A DNA stretch of 64,000 nt from Chloroflexota bacterium (GTDB lineage: Bacteria > Chloroflexota > Dehalococcoidia > Lucifugimonadales > UBA3495): contig VXTR01000035.1 in NCBI GenBank assembly GCA_009837355.1, positions 1-64,000 on the forward strand. Reading direction: 5' to 3'. The notes beneath the pieces were generated by a model. It ran no database searches and had not been told where the DNA came from. It saw nothing but the letters and a program-made list of their open reading frames with translations. Of the stretch, positions 25,762 through 34,448 are shown piece after piece; within the stretch, counting starts at the first letter, position 1; the number at the start of each line of letters is the position of its first letter. The translations under genes were made by a program, and so were the position numbers.

Positions 25762-26853
25762 CTACGCGCCGTAGGTCATCAGCTCTTCGCAGAAGCGGGC
25801 GGTGTTCACCAGGTCGGGGATGACGACGTACTCGTCGATGGTGTGCATCAGGTTGGTGGCCATTCCCACTACGATGCTTTCAATGCCGTTGAGCCGGAAC
25901 ACGTTGCCGTCGGTGCCGCCGCCGGAGGGCTTGATGTTGGGCTGCATACCCATGTCCCGCATCACGCGCATGACCAGCTGCGCGGTGGCCTCGCTGGGGT
26001 CGAGGCGGTACATCTGGAACATCATCTCCAGGCTTTCGGTGATCTGGGCGTCGCCGTGGCGGGCGCGAACTCTGTCGAGTGTGGTGAGCAGTTGCATTCG
26101 CAGGAGTTCCAGGGACTCCATGTTCATGCTGCGGAACTCGCCGGTGATGGAGGCTTCCGACGGCACGGCGTTGCGGACAGTGCCGCCGGTGATGGTGGCC
26201 ACGTTGAAGGTGGTCTCTTCGTCGATGCGACCCTGGGGCAGCTCGGCTATCAGCTCGCTGGCGATGCGGATGGCGGAGAGACCCTTTTCCGGCTCGACGC
26301 CGGCGTGGGCGCCTCGGCCCGCTATATTGATGTCAAAGGCCATGTAGGTGGGGCTGGCGCCGGTTATGGTGTTGACCGGCCCGTTTCCGTCGAACACCAC
26401 GGCTTCGGTGCCGCGCAGCATTGAGAAGTCCAGGTTGGACGCGCCCACCAGCCCGATTTCCTCGCCGCGGGTGAGCACCACTTCCAGAGGGCGACGGGGC
26501 CGGCCGTCTTCCTTGACGGACTCCAGGGCCTCCAGGATGGCGGCCACGCCGGCCTTGCAGTCGCCACCCAGGATGGTGTTGCCGTCGGAGGTGATGCGTT
26601 CGCCGACCAACTGGGGCCGGATGCTGCGTCCAGGGTCAACTGTGTCCATGTGGGCGGAGAGAATCAAGGGACGAACCGAAGGCGGGCCGTCCTCCCGGGC
26701 GATGACGTTGCCGTGGTCATCGCGGGCGACCTGGAAGCCCAGCTTGGCCAAGCGGTCGGAAACGTGGAGGGCAACGTCCCACTCTTCGCCTGAGGGGCTG
26801 TCGATTCGCACCAGGTCGCAAAAATCGTTGATCATTCGTTCCTGATTGGGCAT
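25762..26853 (-). CDS. M20 peptidase, PepT-like
   Basis: This 363-residue zinc peptidase has the first metal site in LILSAHMDTVDPG, a second in LGGDCKAGVAAILEAL, the catalytic pair in TRGEEIGLVGA, and the final ligand in MHTIDEYVVIPDLV. The order corresponds to tripeptidase/PepT-like M20 proteins, distinct from the two M20D amidohydrolases at 7-9.7 kb. It would cleave small peptides in the cytoplasm. It is convergent with the permease and is transcribed alone from a TATAAT located 36 bases before its ATG. Confidence 0.9.
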   Translation of the reverse strand: MPNQERMINDFCDLVRIDSPSGEEWDVALHVSDRLAKLGFQVARDDHGNVIAREDGPPSVRPLILSAHMDTVDPGRSIRPQLVGERITSDGNTILGGDCKAGVAAILEALESVKEDGRPRRPLEVVLTRGEEIGLVGASNLDFSMLRGTEAVVFDGNGPVNTITGASPTYMAFDINIAGRGAHAGVEPEKGLSAIRIASELIAELPQGRIDEETTFNVATITGGTVRNAVPSEASITGEFRSMNMESLELLRMQLLTTLDRVRARHGDAQITESLEMMFQMYRLDPSEATAQLVMRVMRDMGMQPNIKPSGGGTDGNVFRLNGIESIVVGMATNLMHTIDEYVVIPDLVNTARFCEELMTYGA

Positions 26854-26888
26854 CGGGCACCTCGCGGGGTTGGGCGGTTAGGTTGCCT

Positions 26889-26894
26889 ATTATA
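26889..26894 (-). promoter_or_regulatory. -10 element of the PepT-like gene
   Basis: The minus strand reads CGCTATAATAGG, a perfect TATAAT. The same bases read as TATTAT on the plus strand, 28 bases before the GNAT gene, so the spot may serve both directions. Confidence 0.5.
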
Positions 26895-26920
26895 GCGCAG
26901 GTTATTAGAATCAACTGGTT

Positions 26921-27379
26921 ATGGAAAAGGCGTTGGAAATCCGAGTTGCCGAGGCGTCGGACACGGCCACAATAGCCGAGTTCAATGCGGCGATGGCCCT
27001 GGAATCGGAAGGGGTGGCCCTGGACATGGACGTGCTGACGGCCGGCGTGCAGGCGGCCCTGGCCGATTCCAGCCGGGCGTTTTATCTGCTGGGCAACGTG
27101 GCCGGAGACCCGGCAGGCCAGCTGATGGTAACTTACGAATGGAGCGACTGGCGCAACGGGTGGATATGGTGGGTGCAGTCGGTTTATGTCAAGCCTGAGT
27201 TCAGGCGGCAGGGGGTTTATCGCCGGCTGTACCGCCGCCTGGAGGCGATGGCTGCCAAGCAGGGCGACGTTCGGGGGATACGGCTGTACGTGATGCGGGA
27301 GAATATCGGCGCCAAGCGTACCTACGAATCGCTGGGGATGCACCATTCGGAGTACGATTTGTACGAGACGGATTTCTAG
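26921..27379 (+). CDS. GNAT family N-acetyltransferase
   Basis: The 152-residue protein has the GNAT fold. Motif A, which binds acetyl-CoA, reads SVYVKPEFRRQGVYRRLYR (Q/RxxGxY/A pattern) near residue 90, and motif B follows in IRLYVMRENIGAKRTYESLG. It would acetylate a small-molecule or protein amine. It is the first gene of a run of six on the plus strand (GNAT, TPR, hot-dog, PIG-L, TenA, hydrolase). The acceptor is unknown. Confidence 0.9.
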   Translation: MEKALEIRVAEASDTATIAEFNAAMALESEGVALDMDVLTAGVQAALADSSRAFYLLGNVAGDPAGQLMVTYEWSDWRNGWIWWVQSVYVKPEFRRQGVYRRLYRRLEAMAAKQGDVRGIRLYVMRENIGAKRTYESLGMHHSEYDLYETDF

Positions 27380-27404
27380 CCAGAGGAGGTTGACCGGTTC
27401 GCTT

Positions 27405-28355
27405 ATGGTGGGGGATTTACCGACTGAATTTCATTACACGGCGCGAGGTCAGTTGGCGCTGCAGGCCGGCCAGTTGAACGCTGCCGTGGCCGACTTTGAC
27501 AGCGCGCTGGAGCTGAACGACGAATTCGCGCCGGCCTATTACTACCGCGGGCTGGCGTATCGCAACGGGGGCAATTTGGACCTGGCGGTGGCGGACTACA
27601 CCCGGGCGATTGTGGCGGACCCGGAGTATCCGGTGCCCTATTACGCTCGCGGCGTGGTGCGGCGTCACCTGGGATACTACGAGGACGCCATCAGTGACTA
27701 TTCGGCGGCGATTGAGCTGGAGCCGGACGACGCCGATTATTACTACGCTCGGGGCGTGGCGCGCATCTCTTTGCGCCGGTACCAGGAAGCGATTGGCGAT
27801 TTCCTGGCGTGCATACGCATCAACCCGGAGCACGCCAATGCCCAATACAACCTGGGCATCGCCTACCGGGACATTGGCGAGCGGGATTCCGCGTTGGGCT
27901 ATTACGACCGGGCCATTGGGCTGCGTCCCCGTGAGCCGGATTATCTGTATGCCAGGGGCAACTTGCGCAGCGACCGGCGCGAATACCAGGCGGCCATTAC
28001 CGACTATGACGCTGCCATTGCCGTCGTGCCCACATTCGCCAACGCGCTGTACAACCGGGGCATCGCCCGGCGCAACCTGGGTGACCCGGAGTCTGCCATC
28101 GCGGACTTTGACGGGGCACAGGCGTGCGGCATGGACACGGCCACGCTGTACCACAACCGGGGCGTAGCCCGGGCGGACCTGGGCGAGCACCAGGCGGCCA
28201 TCGCCGAGTACGAGCTGGCCATAGAACGGGATGCGACGCTGGCGGACGTATATCGCTCGCGGGCAGTGTCGCATCGGGAACTGGGCAACGAAACGGCGGC
28301 GGCGGCCGACCTTTTGAAGTACGCCCAATTGACCGCAACCGGCAGCCATGACTAA
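27405..28355 (+). CDS. TPR-repeat protein, nine repeats
   Basis: The 316-residue protein consists almost wholly of 34-residue TPR units, about nine in a row, each with the W/L-G-Y-A-F-A-P pattern, for example YYYRGLAYRNGGNLDLAVAD and YYYARGVARISLRRYQEAIG. It has no signal peptide, so it should be a cytoplasmic scaffold. Many repeats share the sub-motif 'Y-x-R-G-x-x', giving a tyrosine/arginine-lined groove. The start is uncertain: a TTG at 27390 lies too close to the GGAGG site and the ATG at 27405 rather far. It overlaps the hot-dog gene by 8 bases. Confidence 0.9.
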   Translation: MVGDLPTEFHYTARGQLALQAGQLNAAVADFDSALELNDEFAPAYYYRGLAYRNGGNLDLAVADYTRAIVADPEYPVPYYARGVVRRHLGYYEDAISDYSAAIELEPDDADYYYARGVARISLRRYQEAIGDFLACIRINPEHANAQYNLGIAYRDIGERDSALGYYDRAIGLRPREPDYLYARGNLRSDRREYQAAITDYDAAIAVVPTFANALYNRGIARRNLGDPESAIADFDGAQACGMDTATLYHNRGVARADLGEHQAAIAEYELAIERDATLADVYRSRAVSHRELGNETAAAADLLKYAQLTATGSHD

Positions 28356-29121
28356 CCCGACGTTTCACGGATTGTCCGCGGGTGACCAGTTGGGCAACCT
28401 GGAGTACACGGTTGACGACGCCTTGATGGCAGAGTACCGCGAGCTGGTTGGTTGCGGTGGATGCTACCCCAATTTGCTGGCCGACGACTGCCGGGCTTTG
28501 CTGGTACAGCGCTGCGGCAGCCTGGATCTGACGACGGTGTGGCGACGGCTGGAGTTGCTGCGTCCACCCATCGCCGGACGGAGGGTTCAGGTCGGTGGTT
28601 GGCTGCGGGAAATTGAAGAGCGGCACGGCTTCCCTTTGCTCCGTGTGGCCGCCTTTGCTGTTGACGAGATTGGCACGGAGATTCTGCGTTCAGAGGCGGC
28701 GTTCGTTGTGTGCGGCTGCGAGGACTCACAGGAGCCAGATGTACCGCAATCAGGGAGTCCAGCCTCGGTTGTCCAAGGTTTCAGCGACGGAATGGTAGGC
28801 GGAGGTTTCAACCTGGGCCGGCTTACGCTGCCGGATGGTGGTGCCGACAGGTCAACGGCTCTGCTGGCGGGATGGTTGGAGGGACAATTGGGCCGTCATT
28901 ATGGCGACGATTTCCGCTGGGGCGGCACGCTATCGCTGGCGTATCTAGCGCCGGCTGTTCCGGGCGGTGCAGTCGCCGGCGATGCCGTTGTCGTCGGCTG
29001 CGACCGGGATGCCGGCGGCGCAGTTAAGACCAGGCTGGTTGTCTCAGTTTTCAATCGTGCCGGGGCGCGAATTGCGGTTGGCGAGGCGTTGATTACGTCT
29101 CCCAGTCCGAGACTGTTATGA
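28348..29121 (+). CDS. Predicted double hot-dog (MaoC-like) protein
   Basis: The 257-residue protein appears to hold two hot-dog domains. The first has a helix ADDCRALLVQRCG followed by a strand series ending RRVQVGGWLREIEERHG. The second has the helix STALLAGWLEGQLG followed by strands up to VAGDAVVVGCDRD. This layout resembles MaoC-like hydratases or acyl-CoA-binding proteins, but no hydratase-type Asp/His motif is clear. The call is based on pattern only. It overlaps the TPR gene and precedes a PIG-L deacetylase by 10 bases. Confidence 0.55.
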   Translation: MTNPTFHGLSAGDQLGNLEYTVDDALMAEYRELVGCGGCYPNLLADDCRALLVQRCGSLDLTTVWRRLELLRPPIAGRRVQVGGWLREIEERHGFPLLRVAAFAVDEIGTEILRSEAAFVVCGCEDSQEPDVPQSGSPASVVQGFSDGMVGGGFNLGRLTLPDGGADRSTALLAGWLEGQLGRHYGDDFRWGGTLSLAYLAPAVPGGAVAGDAVVVGCDRDAGGAVKTRLVVSVFNRAGARIAVGEALITSPSPRLL

Positions 29122-29131
29122 GGAGAGGATA

Positions 29132-29878
29132 ATGCAGGAACGCGCCGCGCCATCGGCGGCAATGCCGGAGAACTGGCAGACTGCTTTGGCAATCGTGGCC
29201 CATCCGGACGATTTGGAGTACGGAGCGGCCAGCGCCATCGCCAAGTGGACCGCCCAGGGCAAGACCGTTACCTATGTTATGGTGAGCAAAGGGGAGGCCG
29301 GCATCGACGGGATGGACCCGTCGGAGGTGGGACCGTTGCGGATGCAGGAGGAAATCAACAGCGCGCGGGTCGTGGGCGTGGACACGGTGGAATTTCTGGA
29401 CTACACCGACGGCGTCATCGAGTACGGATTACCGCTGCGCCGGGACTTGAGCCGGGCGATACGCCGCCATCGGCCCGACGTGATTATCACCATCAATCAC
29501 CACTTGCAGTTTTTCAGCGGGCATCTGAACATGGCCGACCATCGCTGGGTTGGCCTGGCGGTGTTTGACGCGGCGCGGGACGCCGGCAACCGCTGGATTT
29601 TCCCGGAGCTGCTGGCCGAGGGGTACGAGCCCTGGAACGACGTGCGGTTCGTGGCGGTGTTCGGCTCTACGGAACCGACACACGCGGTGGACGTTTCCGA
29701 GCACTGGGAGACGGGTCTGGCGTCCCTGCGTGAGCACAAGGCTTATCTGGAAAACCTGGGCGACGTGGGCAACAGTCCCTTTGAGTTTTTGACGGCGCAC
29801 GCGCGGGAGGCCGATGCTGCATTCGGCTGCGACTACGCCTCGTATGCCGAACTGGTGCTAATCAACGAGGCGTTCTAG
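29132..29878 (+). CDS. PIG-L/LmbE family deacetylase
   Basis: This 248-residue zinc hydrolase carries the family motif A23-H-P-D-D27 and the second metal-binding stretch HHLQFFSGHLNMADHRWVG (residues about 124-142). Family members remove N-acetyl groups from glycans, mycothiol precursors or bacillithiol precursors. The neighbouring gene for TenA and the upstream GNAT gene do not point to a thiol pathway. The enzyme is cytoplasmic. The substrate is unknown. Confidence 0.91.
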   Translation: MQERAAPSAAMPENWQTALAIVAHPDDLEYGAASAIAKWTAQGKTVTYVMVSKGEAGIDGMDPSEVGPLRMQEEINSARVVGVDTVEFLDYTDGVIEYGLPLRRDLSRAIRRHRPDVIITINHHLQFFSGHLNMADHRWVGLAVFDAARDAGNRWIFPELLAEGYEPWNDVRFVAVFGSTEPTHAVDVSEHWETGLASLREHKAYLENLGDVGNSPFEFLTAHAREADAAFGCDYASYAELVLINEAF

Positions 29879-29886
29879 GGGGAAAC

Positions 29887-30540
29887 ATGGCGGGATTCAG
29901 CGAGCAACTGCGGGAAGAAGCGCGGCCGATTTGGGAGGCGATTTTCCGGCATCCGTTTTTGGCAGACATCAAGAGCGGCGCGCTGCCCCTGGAAACGTTC
30001 CAGTATTACCTGGGGCAGGATTACCATTACCTGGAGGGATTCGGCCGGGCGGTGGCGTTGGCGCTGGCGAAATCGCCGGACTCGGAGCTGCTGCAGCAGT
30101 TGGCCCACCGGGTGATGACGCCGGTGGAGCGTCCGCTGCACCACCGGTTGATCGAGGCGGCCGGGCTGACCATGGCCGACGTGGAAAGCGCCCCGCGCTC
30201 TCCGACCAATACGGCCTACGTCAACCATATGCTGACGACGGCGGCTCAGTACGGGCTGGGGCCGACGGCGGCGGCGCTGCTGCCCTGTCCATGGACGTAC
30301 CACCTGCTGAAAGACGAGGTTGGGCAGTCGGAGCATCCACTGTACGGACAGTGGACCCGATTCTACGTGGAGGGGTTCTTGCAGTCCAGCGTGGACGCCT
30401 GGCGCGGCTTCGTTGACGAGATGGCGGAACGAGTGGGCCAGCAGGAACGGGAAGCGATGCGGTACGCCTTCATGGTAAGCAGCCGCTACGAGTTCATGTT
30501 CTGGGATGCGGCTTACCGCCGGGAAGAGTGGCTGGTTTAA
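29887..30540 (+). CDS. tenA: TenA/PqqC-family thiaminase II-like protein
   Basis: This 217-residue helical protein matches TenA, the aminopyrimidine aminohydrolase/thiaminase II that salvages thiamine fragments. The LGQDYHYLEGFGRAVALALA segment is in place. The likely nucleophile Cys sits in ALLPCPWTYHLL near residue 137, and the C-terminal YEFMFWDAAYRREEW holds the conserved glutamate region. Length is usual. It begins 8 bases after the PIG-L gene, so it is co-transcribed and has no room for its own TPP riboswitch. Its operon is not a thiamine cluster, so a different amine substrate is possible. Confidence 0.88.
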   Translation: MAGFSEQLREEARPIWEAIFRHPFLADIKSGALPLETFQYYLGQDYHYLEGFGRAVALALAKSPDSELLQQLAHRVMTPVERPLHHRLIEAAGLTMADVESAPRSPTNTAYVNHMLTTAAQYGLGPTAAALLPCPWTYHLLKDEVGQSEHPLYGQWTRFYVEGFLQSSVDAWRGFVDEMAERVGQQEREAMRYAFMVSSRYEFMFWDAAYRREEWLV

Positions 30541-30569
30541 CTTTGGCCCACAAACTTGGAGATTGCGTT

Positions 30570-31340
30570 ATGCCTTACGCACCTATCAACGATACTCAGA
30601 TGTTTTACGAAAGCCACGGCGCGGGGCCGGCCATCGTGTTCGCCCACGGACGCGGCGGCAATCACCTGAGCTGGTGGCGGCAGGTGGCGGCGTTCCAGGC
30701 CGACCATCGCTGCGTTACCTTCGACCAGCGGGGTTGGGGTCTGACCAAAGGGCCAGCCGGCGCGCCGAATCCGGCGACGGTTAGCGCCGACCTGCTGGCG
30801 CTGCTGGACTACCTGGAGATTGACCGGGCGGTGCTGGTGGCCCAGTCCATGGGCGGCATTTCCAGCCTGCGGGTGGCGCTGCATCATCCCGAACGCGTGG
30901 CCGGGCTGTTGCTGGCCGATACTACCGGCGGCATCGGCGACGCCTCGGTGGTGTCGCTGCTGGCGGGCGTGCACCCGCCCGAGGACCCGCTGCGGCGGGC
31001 GCTGAGCGACGGGTTCATATCCGAACATCCTGCTTTGACGTTCCTGTTCGGCTCCATCGGACGCATCAATCAGCCGATGCCGCTGAGCGTGGTGTCGGAT
31101 ATGTTCCGCAACCCGGAGGGGCCGCAGGCGTCGGATTTGGCGGCGATGACGGTTCCTACGCTGTTGGTAGTGGGCGAGGAAGACGCTATTTTTCCGGTAC
31201 ACGTGATTGAGGCGACCCACCGGCTGATACCGGGCAGTCGGCTGGCGGTGGTGCCGGGAGCGGCCCACTCAACGCACTTTGAGCAGGCGGAAGCGTTCAA
31301 CGAGCTGCTGCGTGAGTTCATCGCCGGACTGGCGATTTGA
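30570..31340 (+). CDS. Alpha/beta hydrolase (second)
   Basis: This 256-residue protein has the fold markers FAHGRGGNHLSWWRQ for the oxyanion hole, the nucleophile elbow AQSMGG, the acid in VVGEEDAIFPV and the His in PGAAHSTHFEQ. It resembles haloalkane dehalogenase/esterase-type hydrolases but no dehalogenase-specific residue can be claimed. I chose ATG 30570, 10 bases after GGAG. It is the last gene of the six-gene run and ends 31 bases before an inverted repeat that may terminate transcription. Confidence 0.88.
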   Translation: MPYAPINDTQMFYESHGAGPAIVFAHGRGGNHLSWWRQVAAFQADHRCVTFDQRGWGLTKGPAGAPNPATVSADLLALLDYLEIDRAVLVAQSMGGISSLRVALHHPERVAGLLLADTTGGIGDASVVSLLAGVHPPEDPLRRALSDGFISEHPALTFLFGSIGRINQPMPLSVVSDMFRNPEGPQASDLAAMTVPTLLVVGEEDAIFPVHVIEATHRLIPGSRLAVVPGAAHSTHFEQAEAFNELLREFIAGLAI

Positions 31341-31370
31341 CGCTCGGCAGGGGGACACTGCAGGCAAGTG

Positions 31371-31398
31371 GTAGGGGCGAATAACCATTCGCCGCTAC
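31371..31398 (+). repeat. Dispersed GTAGGGGCGAATA palindrome, copy 1
   Basis: A 28-base element, nearly palindromic, lies between the convergent hydrolase and FMN oxidoreductase genes. It differs from the copy at 46298-46325 at two positions. One of those (G for C) weakens the hairpin stem here. Confidence 0.65.
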
Positions 31399-31423
31399 CG
31401 CATTTTGGACAATCACATTTCCG

Positions 31424-32545
31424 TTAGAAAGGCAGCTGCTGGGCCATATCATTCCCGGAGCGGAATGGCCCCCACTCGCGGGGGATATTGAGCAAGCGGT
31501 CTTCCAGTTCGTCAACGCTGTTCTGGCCGCAATAAGCCATGGCACGGCTGAATTCTTCACGGAGCAGCTCCAGCATATGGTGGACTCCCTCGGCTCCGTT
31601 GACGGCCAGTCCCCAATAGAGGGGACGGCCCACGGAGACGGCGGTTGCGCCCAGGGCGAGGGCCTTGAGCACGTCGCTGCCGCGGCGGACGCCGGAGTCA
31701 ACGTACACTTCAACCTTGCCACCGGTAGCGGCAACAACTTCCGGCAAGACCTCGATGCTGGACATGGTAGTGTCCATCCGTCGCCCGCCGTGGGTGGATA
31801 CCAGGATAGCGTTGACGCCGTGCTCCACGGCCAAGCGCGCGTCCTCGGCGGTGCGGATGCCCTTGAGGACCAGCGGCAGGCCGGTCAGGCCCCGCAGCCA
31901 GTCCAGCTCACGCCAGGTAAGCGGCGGGGGCAACAGGACGTGCCCGTAGGTGGTTGGGACGCTTTCGCCGGCCTCGGCCAGCCGCCTCTGATATTCACGG
32001 AAGTTGCCCAGCTCGCCGGGGCGCACAAAGCGGTTGCGGATGTCGCGCTCCTTCGGGGTGGGAATGGGAGCGTCCACGGTGAGGACGATAGCCTTGTAGC
32101 CGGCAGCCTCAGCCCGCCTAACCAGGTTCTCGGTGTGGTCGTAGCCCCGGTGGGAGAGCTGCATCCACAGCGGGCCGGTGGCGGCCTCGGCAATCTCCTC
32201 CAGGCTGCAATGGGACGAGGTGCTGCACATCATCAGGGTATTGGACATACCGGCGCCCCGGGCGGTGGCGCACTCGGCGTCCGGGTGAGCCATGCCGTGG
32301 CCGTCCGTGGGGGAGATCATCACCGGAAAGCTGATGTCCTGCCCCAGCACGGTTGTGGCGATTTTGCGTTCCGTGATGTTCCGCATGAAGCGGGGACGCA
32401 ACGTGATGGCTTCGAAAGCGGAACGGTTGCGAGCCGTGGTGATTTCGTCCATCGCGCCGCCTTCAATGAACTCCCAATTGTTGTGGGAGAGCATCGGCTT
32501 GGCGCGGGCTTCGTAATCGTAGAGGCTGATCGGTTCGAGTCGCAT
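31424..32545 (-). CDS. FMN-dependent alpha-hydroxyacid oxidase/dehydrogenase (paralog 1)
   Basis: This 373-residue FMN enzyme belongs to the glycolate oxidase/lactate dehydrogenase family. Lys in LVLKGIRTAED and the proton-abstracting His in VSTHGGRRMD are present. The residue matching glycolate oxidase Tyr24 is Trp24, and the one matching Tyr129 is Ser131 (MQLSHRG), whereas the downstream-numbered paralog keeps Tyr131. The start was set at 32545 (MRLEPISLYDYE) by comparison with that paralog, removing 38 upstream residues. It lies 62 bases after its tandem copy, in the same operon. SAR202-type bacteria are known for many such paralogs. Confidence 0.92.
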   Translation of the reverse strand: MRLEPISLYDYEARAKPMLSHNNWEFIEGGAMDEITTARNRSAFEAITLRPRFMRNITERKIATTVLGQDISFPVMISPTDGHGMAHPDAECATARGAGMSNTLMMCSTSSHCSLEEIAEAATGPLWMQLSHRGYDHTENLVRRAEAAGYKAIVLTVDAPIPTPKERDIRNRFVRPGELGNFREYQRRLAEAGESVPTTYGHVLLPPPLTWRELDWLRGLTGLPLVLKGIRTAEDARLAVEHGVNAILVSTHGGRRMDTTMSSIEVLPEVVAATGGKVEVYVDSGVRRGSDVLKALALGATAVSVGRPLYWGLAVNGAEGVHHMLELLREEFSRAMAYCGQNSVDELEDRLLNIPREWGPFRSGNDMAQQLPF

Positions 32546-32607
32546 AAAAATAATCATCGGCCACTTGAGGCAAGCGGCCGATGCTCCATCGGACGTAACC
32601 GGGACGC

Positions 32608-33729
32608 CTAGAAAGGCAGGTGTTCGGCGATGTCGTTCTCGGTGCGGAAGGGGCCCCACTCGCGGGGGACATTGAGCAGGCGGTCTTCCAGGTCGTCAAC
32701 GCTGTTCTGACCGCAGTAGGCCATGGCTCGGTTGAACTCCTCGCGGAGCAGTTCCAGCATGTGATGAACGCCCTCGGCGCCGTTTACGGCCAGGCCCCAG
32801 TAGAGAGGACGGCCCACGGCGACGGCGGTTGCGCCCAGGGCCAGGGCCTTGAGCACGTCGCTGCCGCGACGGACGCCGGAGTCAACGTACACTTCGGCCT
32901 TGCCGCTGGTGGCGGCGACGATCTCGGGGACCATTTCGATGCTAGACATGGTGCTGTCCAGTTGGCGACCGCCGTGGGTGGAAACCAGGATGCCGTTGAC
33001 GCCGTGCTCAACGGCCAGGCGCGCGTCCTCGGCGACGCGGACGCCTTTCAGCACGATGGGCAGGTTGGTGAGACTGCGCAGCCAGTCCAGTTCCCGCCAG
33101 GTCAGCGGCGGAGATTGCGGCATTTCCCAGGTGGGAGATTCGTCGGTGCCGCTGACTTCGGACAAGCGGTCCTGCTGCTCGCGGAAGTTGCCAAGCTCGC
33201 CGGGACGCTGATAGCGGTTGCGAACGTCCCGTTCCTTGGGACTGGGCGCCGGAGTATCGACGGTGAGAACGATGGCCCGGTAGCCGGTGGCCTCGGCGCG
33301 CTTGACCAGGTTTTCGGTGAGATCGTAGCCCCGGTGGTAGAGCTGGAACCACAGGGGTCCGCTGGCAGCGTCGGAGATTTCTTCCAGGCTGCAGTTGGAC
33401 GAGGTACTGCACATCATCAGGGTGTTGGACATGCCGGCGCCGCGGGCGGTGGCGCACTCCGCTTCGGGGTGGGCGTTGCCGTGGCCGCCGGTGGGAGCAA
33501 TCATTACCGGGAAGCTGATGTCCTGGCCCAGAACCGTAGTGGCAATTTTGCGCTCGGTGGTATCGCGCATGAAACGCGGGCGCAGAGTAAGGGACTCGAA
33601 GGCGGAGCGATTGCGGGCGGTGGTGATTTCGTCCATGGAGCCCGCTTCGATGAACTCCCAGTTGTTATGGGGGAGAATCTGCTTGGCCCTGGCCTCGTAG
33701 TCGTAAAGATTGATGGGGTCCAGTCTCAT
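32608..33729 (-). CDS. FMN-dependent alpha-hydroxyacid oxidase/dehydrogenase (paralog 2)
   Basis: The 373-residue protein aligns without gaps over most of its length with paralog 1. It contains IVLKGVRVAEDAR, the active-site His in VSTHGGRQLD, and the FMN-binding C-terminal segment VYVDSGVRRGSDVLKAL. Its Tyr131 (FQLYHRG) corresponds to glycolate oxidase Tyr129, so it looks the more conventional enzyme of the pair; Trp24 again replaces Tyr24. The substrate is probably a 2-hydroxyacid other than glycolate. It is preceded by a small unknown gene and followed by paralog 1. Confidence 0.93.
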   Translation of the reverse strand: MRLDPINLYDYEARAKQILPHNNWEFIEAGSMDEITTARNRSAFESLTLRPRFMRDTTERKIATTVLGQDISFPVMIAPTGGHGNAHPEAECATARGAGMSNTLMMCSTSSNCSLEEISDAASGPLWFQLYHRGYDLTENLVKRAEATGYRAIVLTVDTPAPSPKERDVRNRYQRPGELGNFREQQDRLSEVSGTDESPTWEMPQSPPLTWRELDWLRSLTNLPIVLKGVRVAEDARLAVEHGVNGILVSTHGGRQLDSTMSSIEMVPEIVAATSGKAEVYVDSGVRRGSDVLKALALGATAVAVGRPLYWGLAVNGAEGVHHMLELLREEFNRAMAYCGQNSVDDLEDRLLNVPREWGPFRTENDIAEHLPF

Positions 33730-33760
33730 CCGGTTTTCTCCTTGTCTGATTTCGCCGGCG

Positions 33761-34276
33761 CTACTCTTCTTCCGTAGCGGCCGGTCGCAAATTCAATCTC
33801 ATGATGGCGTCGGCGACGTCGGGCAACATTTTATAGTCGTCGGACGTCGGGTCGAAGGCCATGGGATGGGGCAGGGCAACGTTGTGAACGTTTCTGATTC
33901 GGCGGACGGAATGTCCCACAGAGGACATGCGGCCGGATAACTGGCGTTCGGTCAACCCCATGGCGTCCAGCAAAGACTGTCGGGACATGACGTAGCCACT
34001 GCTGTTAGCGACGCGGTGATACACTTGCTGAGCATTGGGAGCGAGATAACCCCAGAAAGTGCGCACATGGTCTATAGTCCACCGGCCTTCAGGAACGGGG
34101 GCTGGCGGAGGTGGAGGTGGTGGGGGAGTCTCCGCTTCGGTGGGCGCAGCGGCGACGGCGTTAGCATCGGCAGCAACAACGGTGGCCGGGGATACCGTAT
34201 CGCCAGCAGCAAGTTGTCGAATAGCCGCAATCACATCATCGGCTTCGCCTTCAACTGTCAGGGCGACTTTTACCAT
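33761..34276 (-). CDS. Uncharacterised protein with proline-rich linker
   Basis: This 171-residue protein has three parts. The N terminus (MVKVALTVEGEADDVIAAIR) looks like a small alpha/beta fold. An alanine/proline-rich linker with eight consecutive prolines follows near residues 52-59. The C-terminal part is helical (MSRQSLLDAMGLTERQLSGR), resembling a winged-helix DNA-binding domain with basic residues (VGHSVRRIRN). It may be a regulator of the FMN oxidoreductase pair it precedes by 31 bases. The start may be 34294 instead. Function is unproven. Confidence 0.7.
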   Translation of the reverse strand: MVKVALTVEGEADDVIAAIRQLAAGDTVSPATVVAADANAVAAAPTEAETPPPPPPPPAPVPEGRWTIDHVRTFWGYLAPNAQQVYHRVANSSGYVMSRQSLLDAMGLTERQLSGRMSSVGHSVRRIRNVHNVALPHPMAFDPTSDDYKMLPDVADAIMRLNLRPAATEEE

Positions 34277-34308
34277 GTCTTGACCTCGCAACAATCAACT
34301 AGCTGACA

Positions 34309-34317
34309 AGTTTAGCA
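34309..34317 (-). promoter_or_regulatory. Extended -10 promoter for the FMN oxidoreductase operon
   Basis: The minus strand reads TGCTAAACT, giving a start of transcription about 26 bases before the ATG at 34276. Confidence 0.45.
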
Positions 34318-34448
34318 TAGCAATGCGTGGGGTCAATATGCAGACAGATATTCAATATGAAATATACGTTAAATCAGCAGGGACAAGATTTAAACCCGCC
34401 CCTGCTGTATTACTCCGGCGTGATTCTCCGGATTAGGGTGAATGCGCG

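Noticed and set aside
29879..29886. Possible TPP riboswitch before tenA
   Set aside because: Only 8 bases separate the PIG-L stop from the tenA start, which leaves no room for one.
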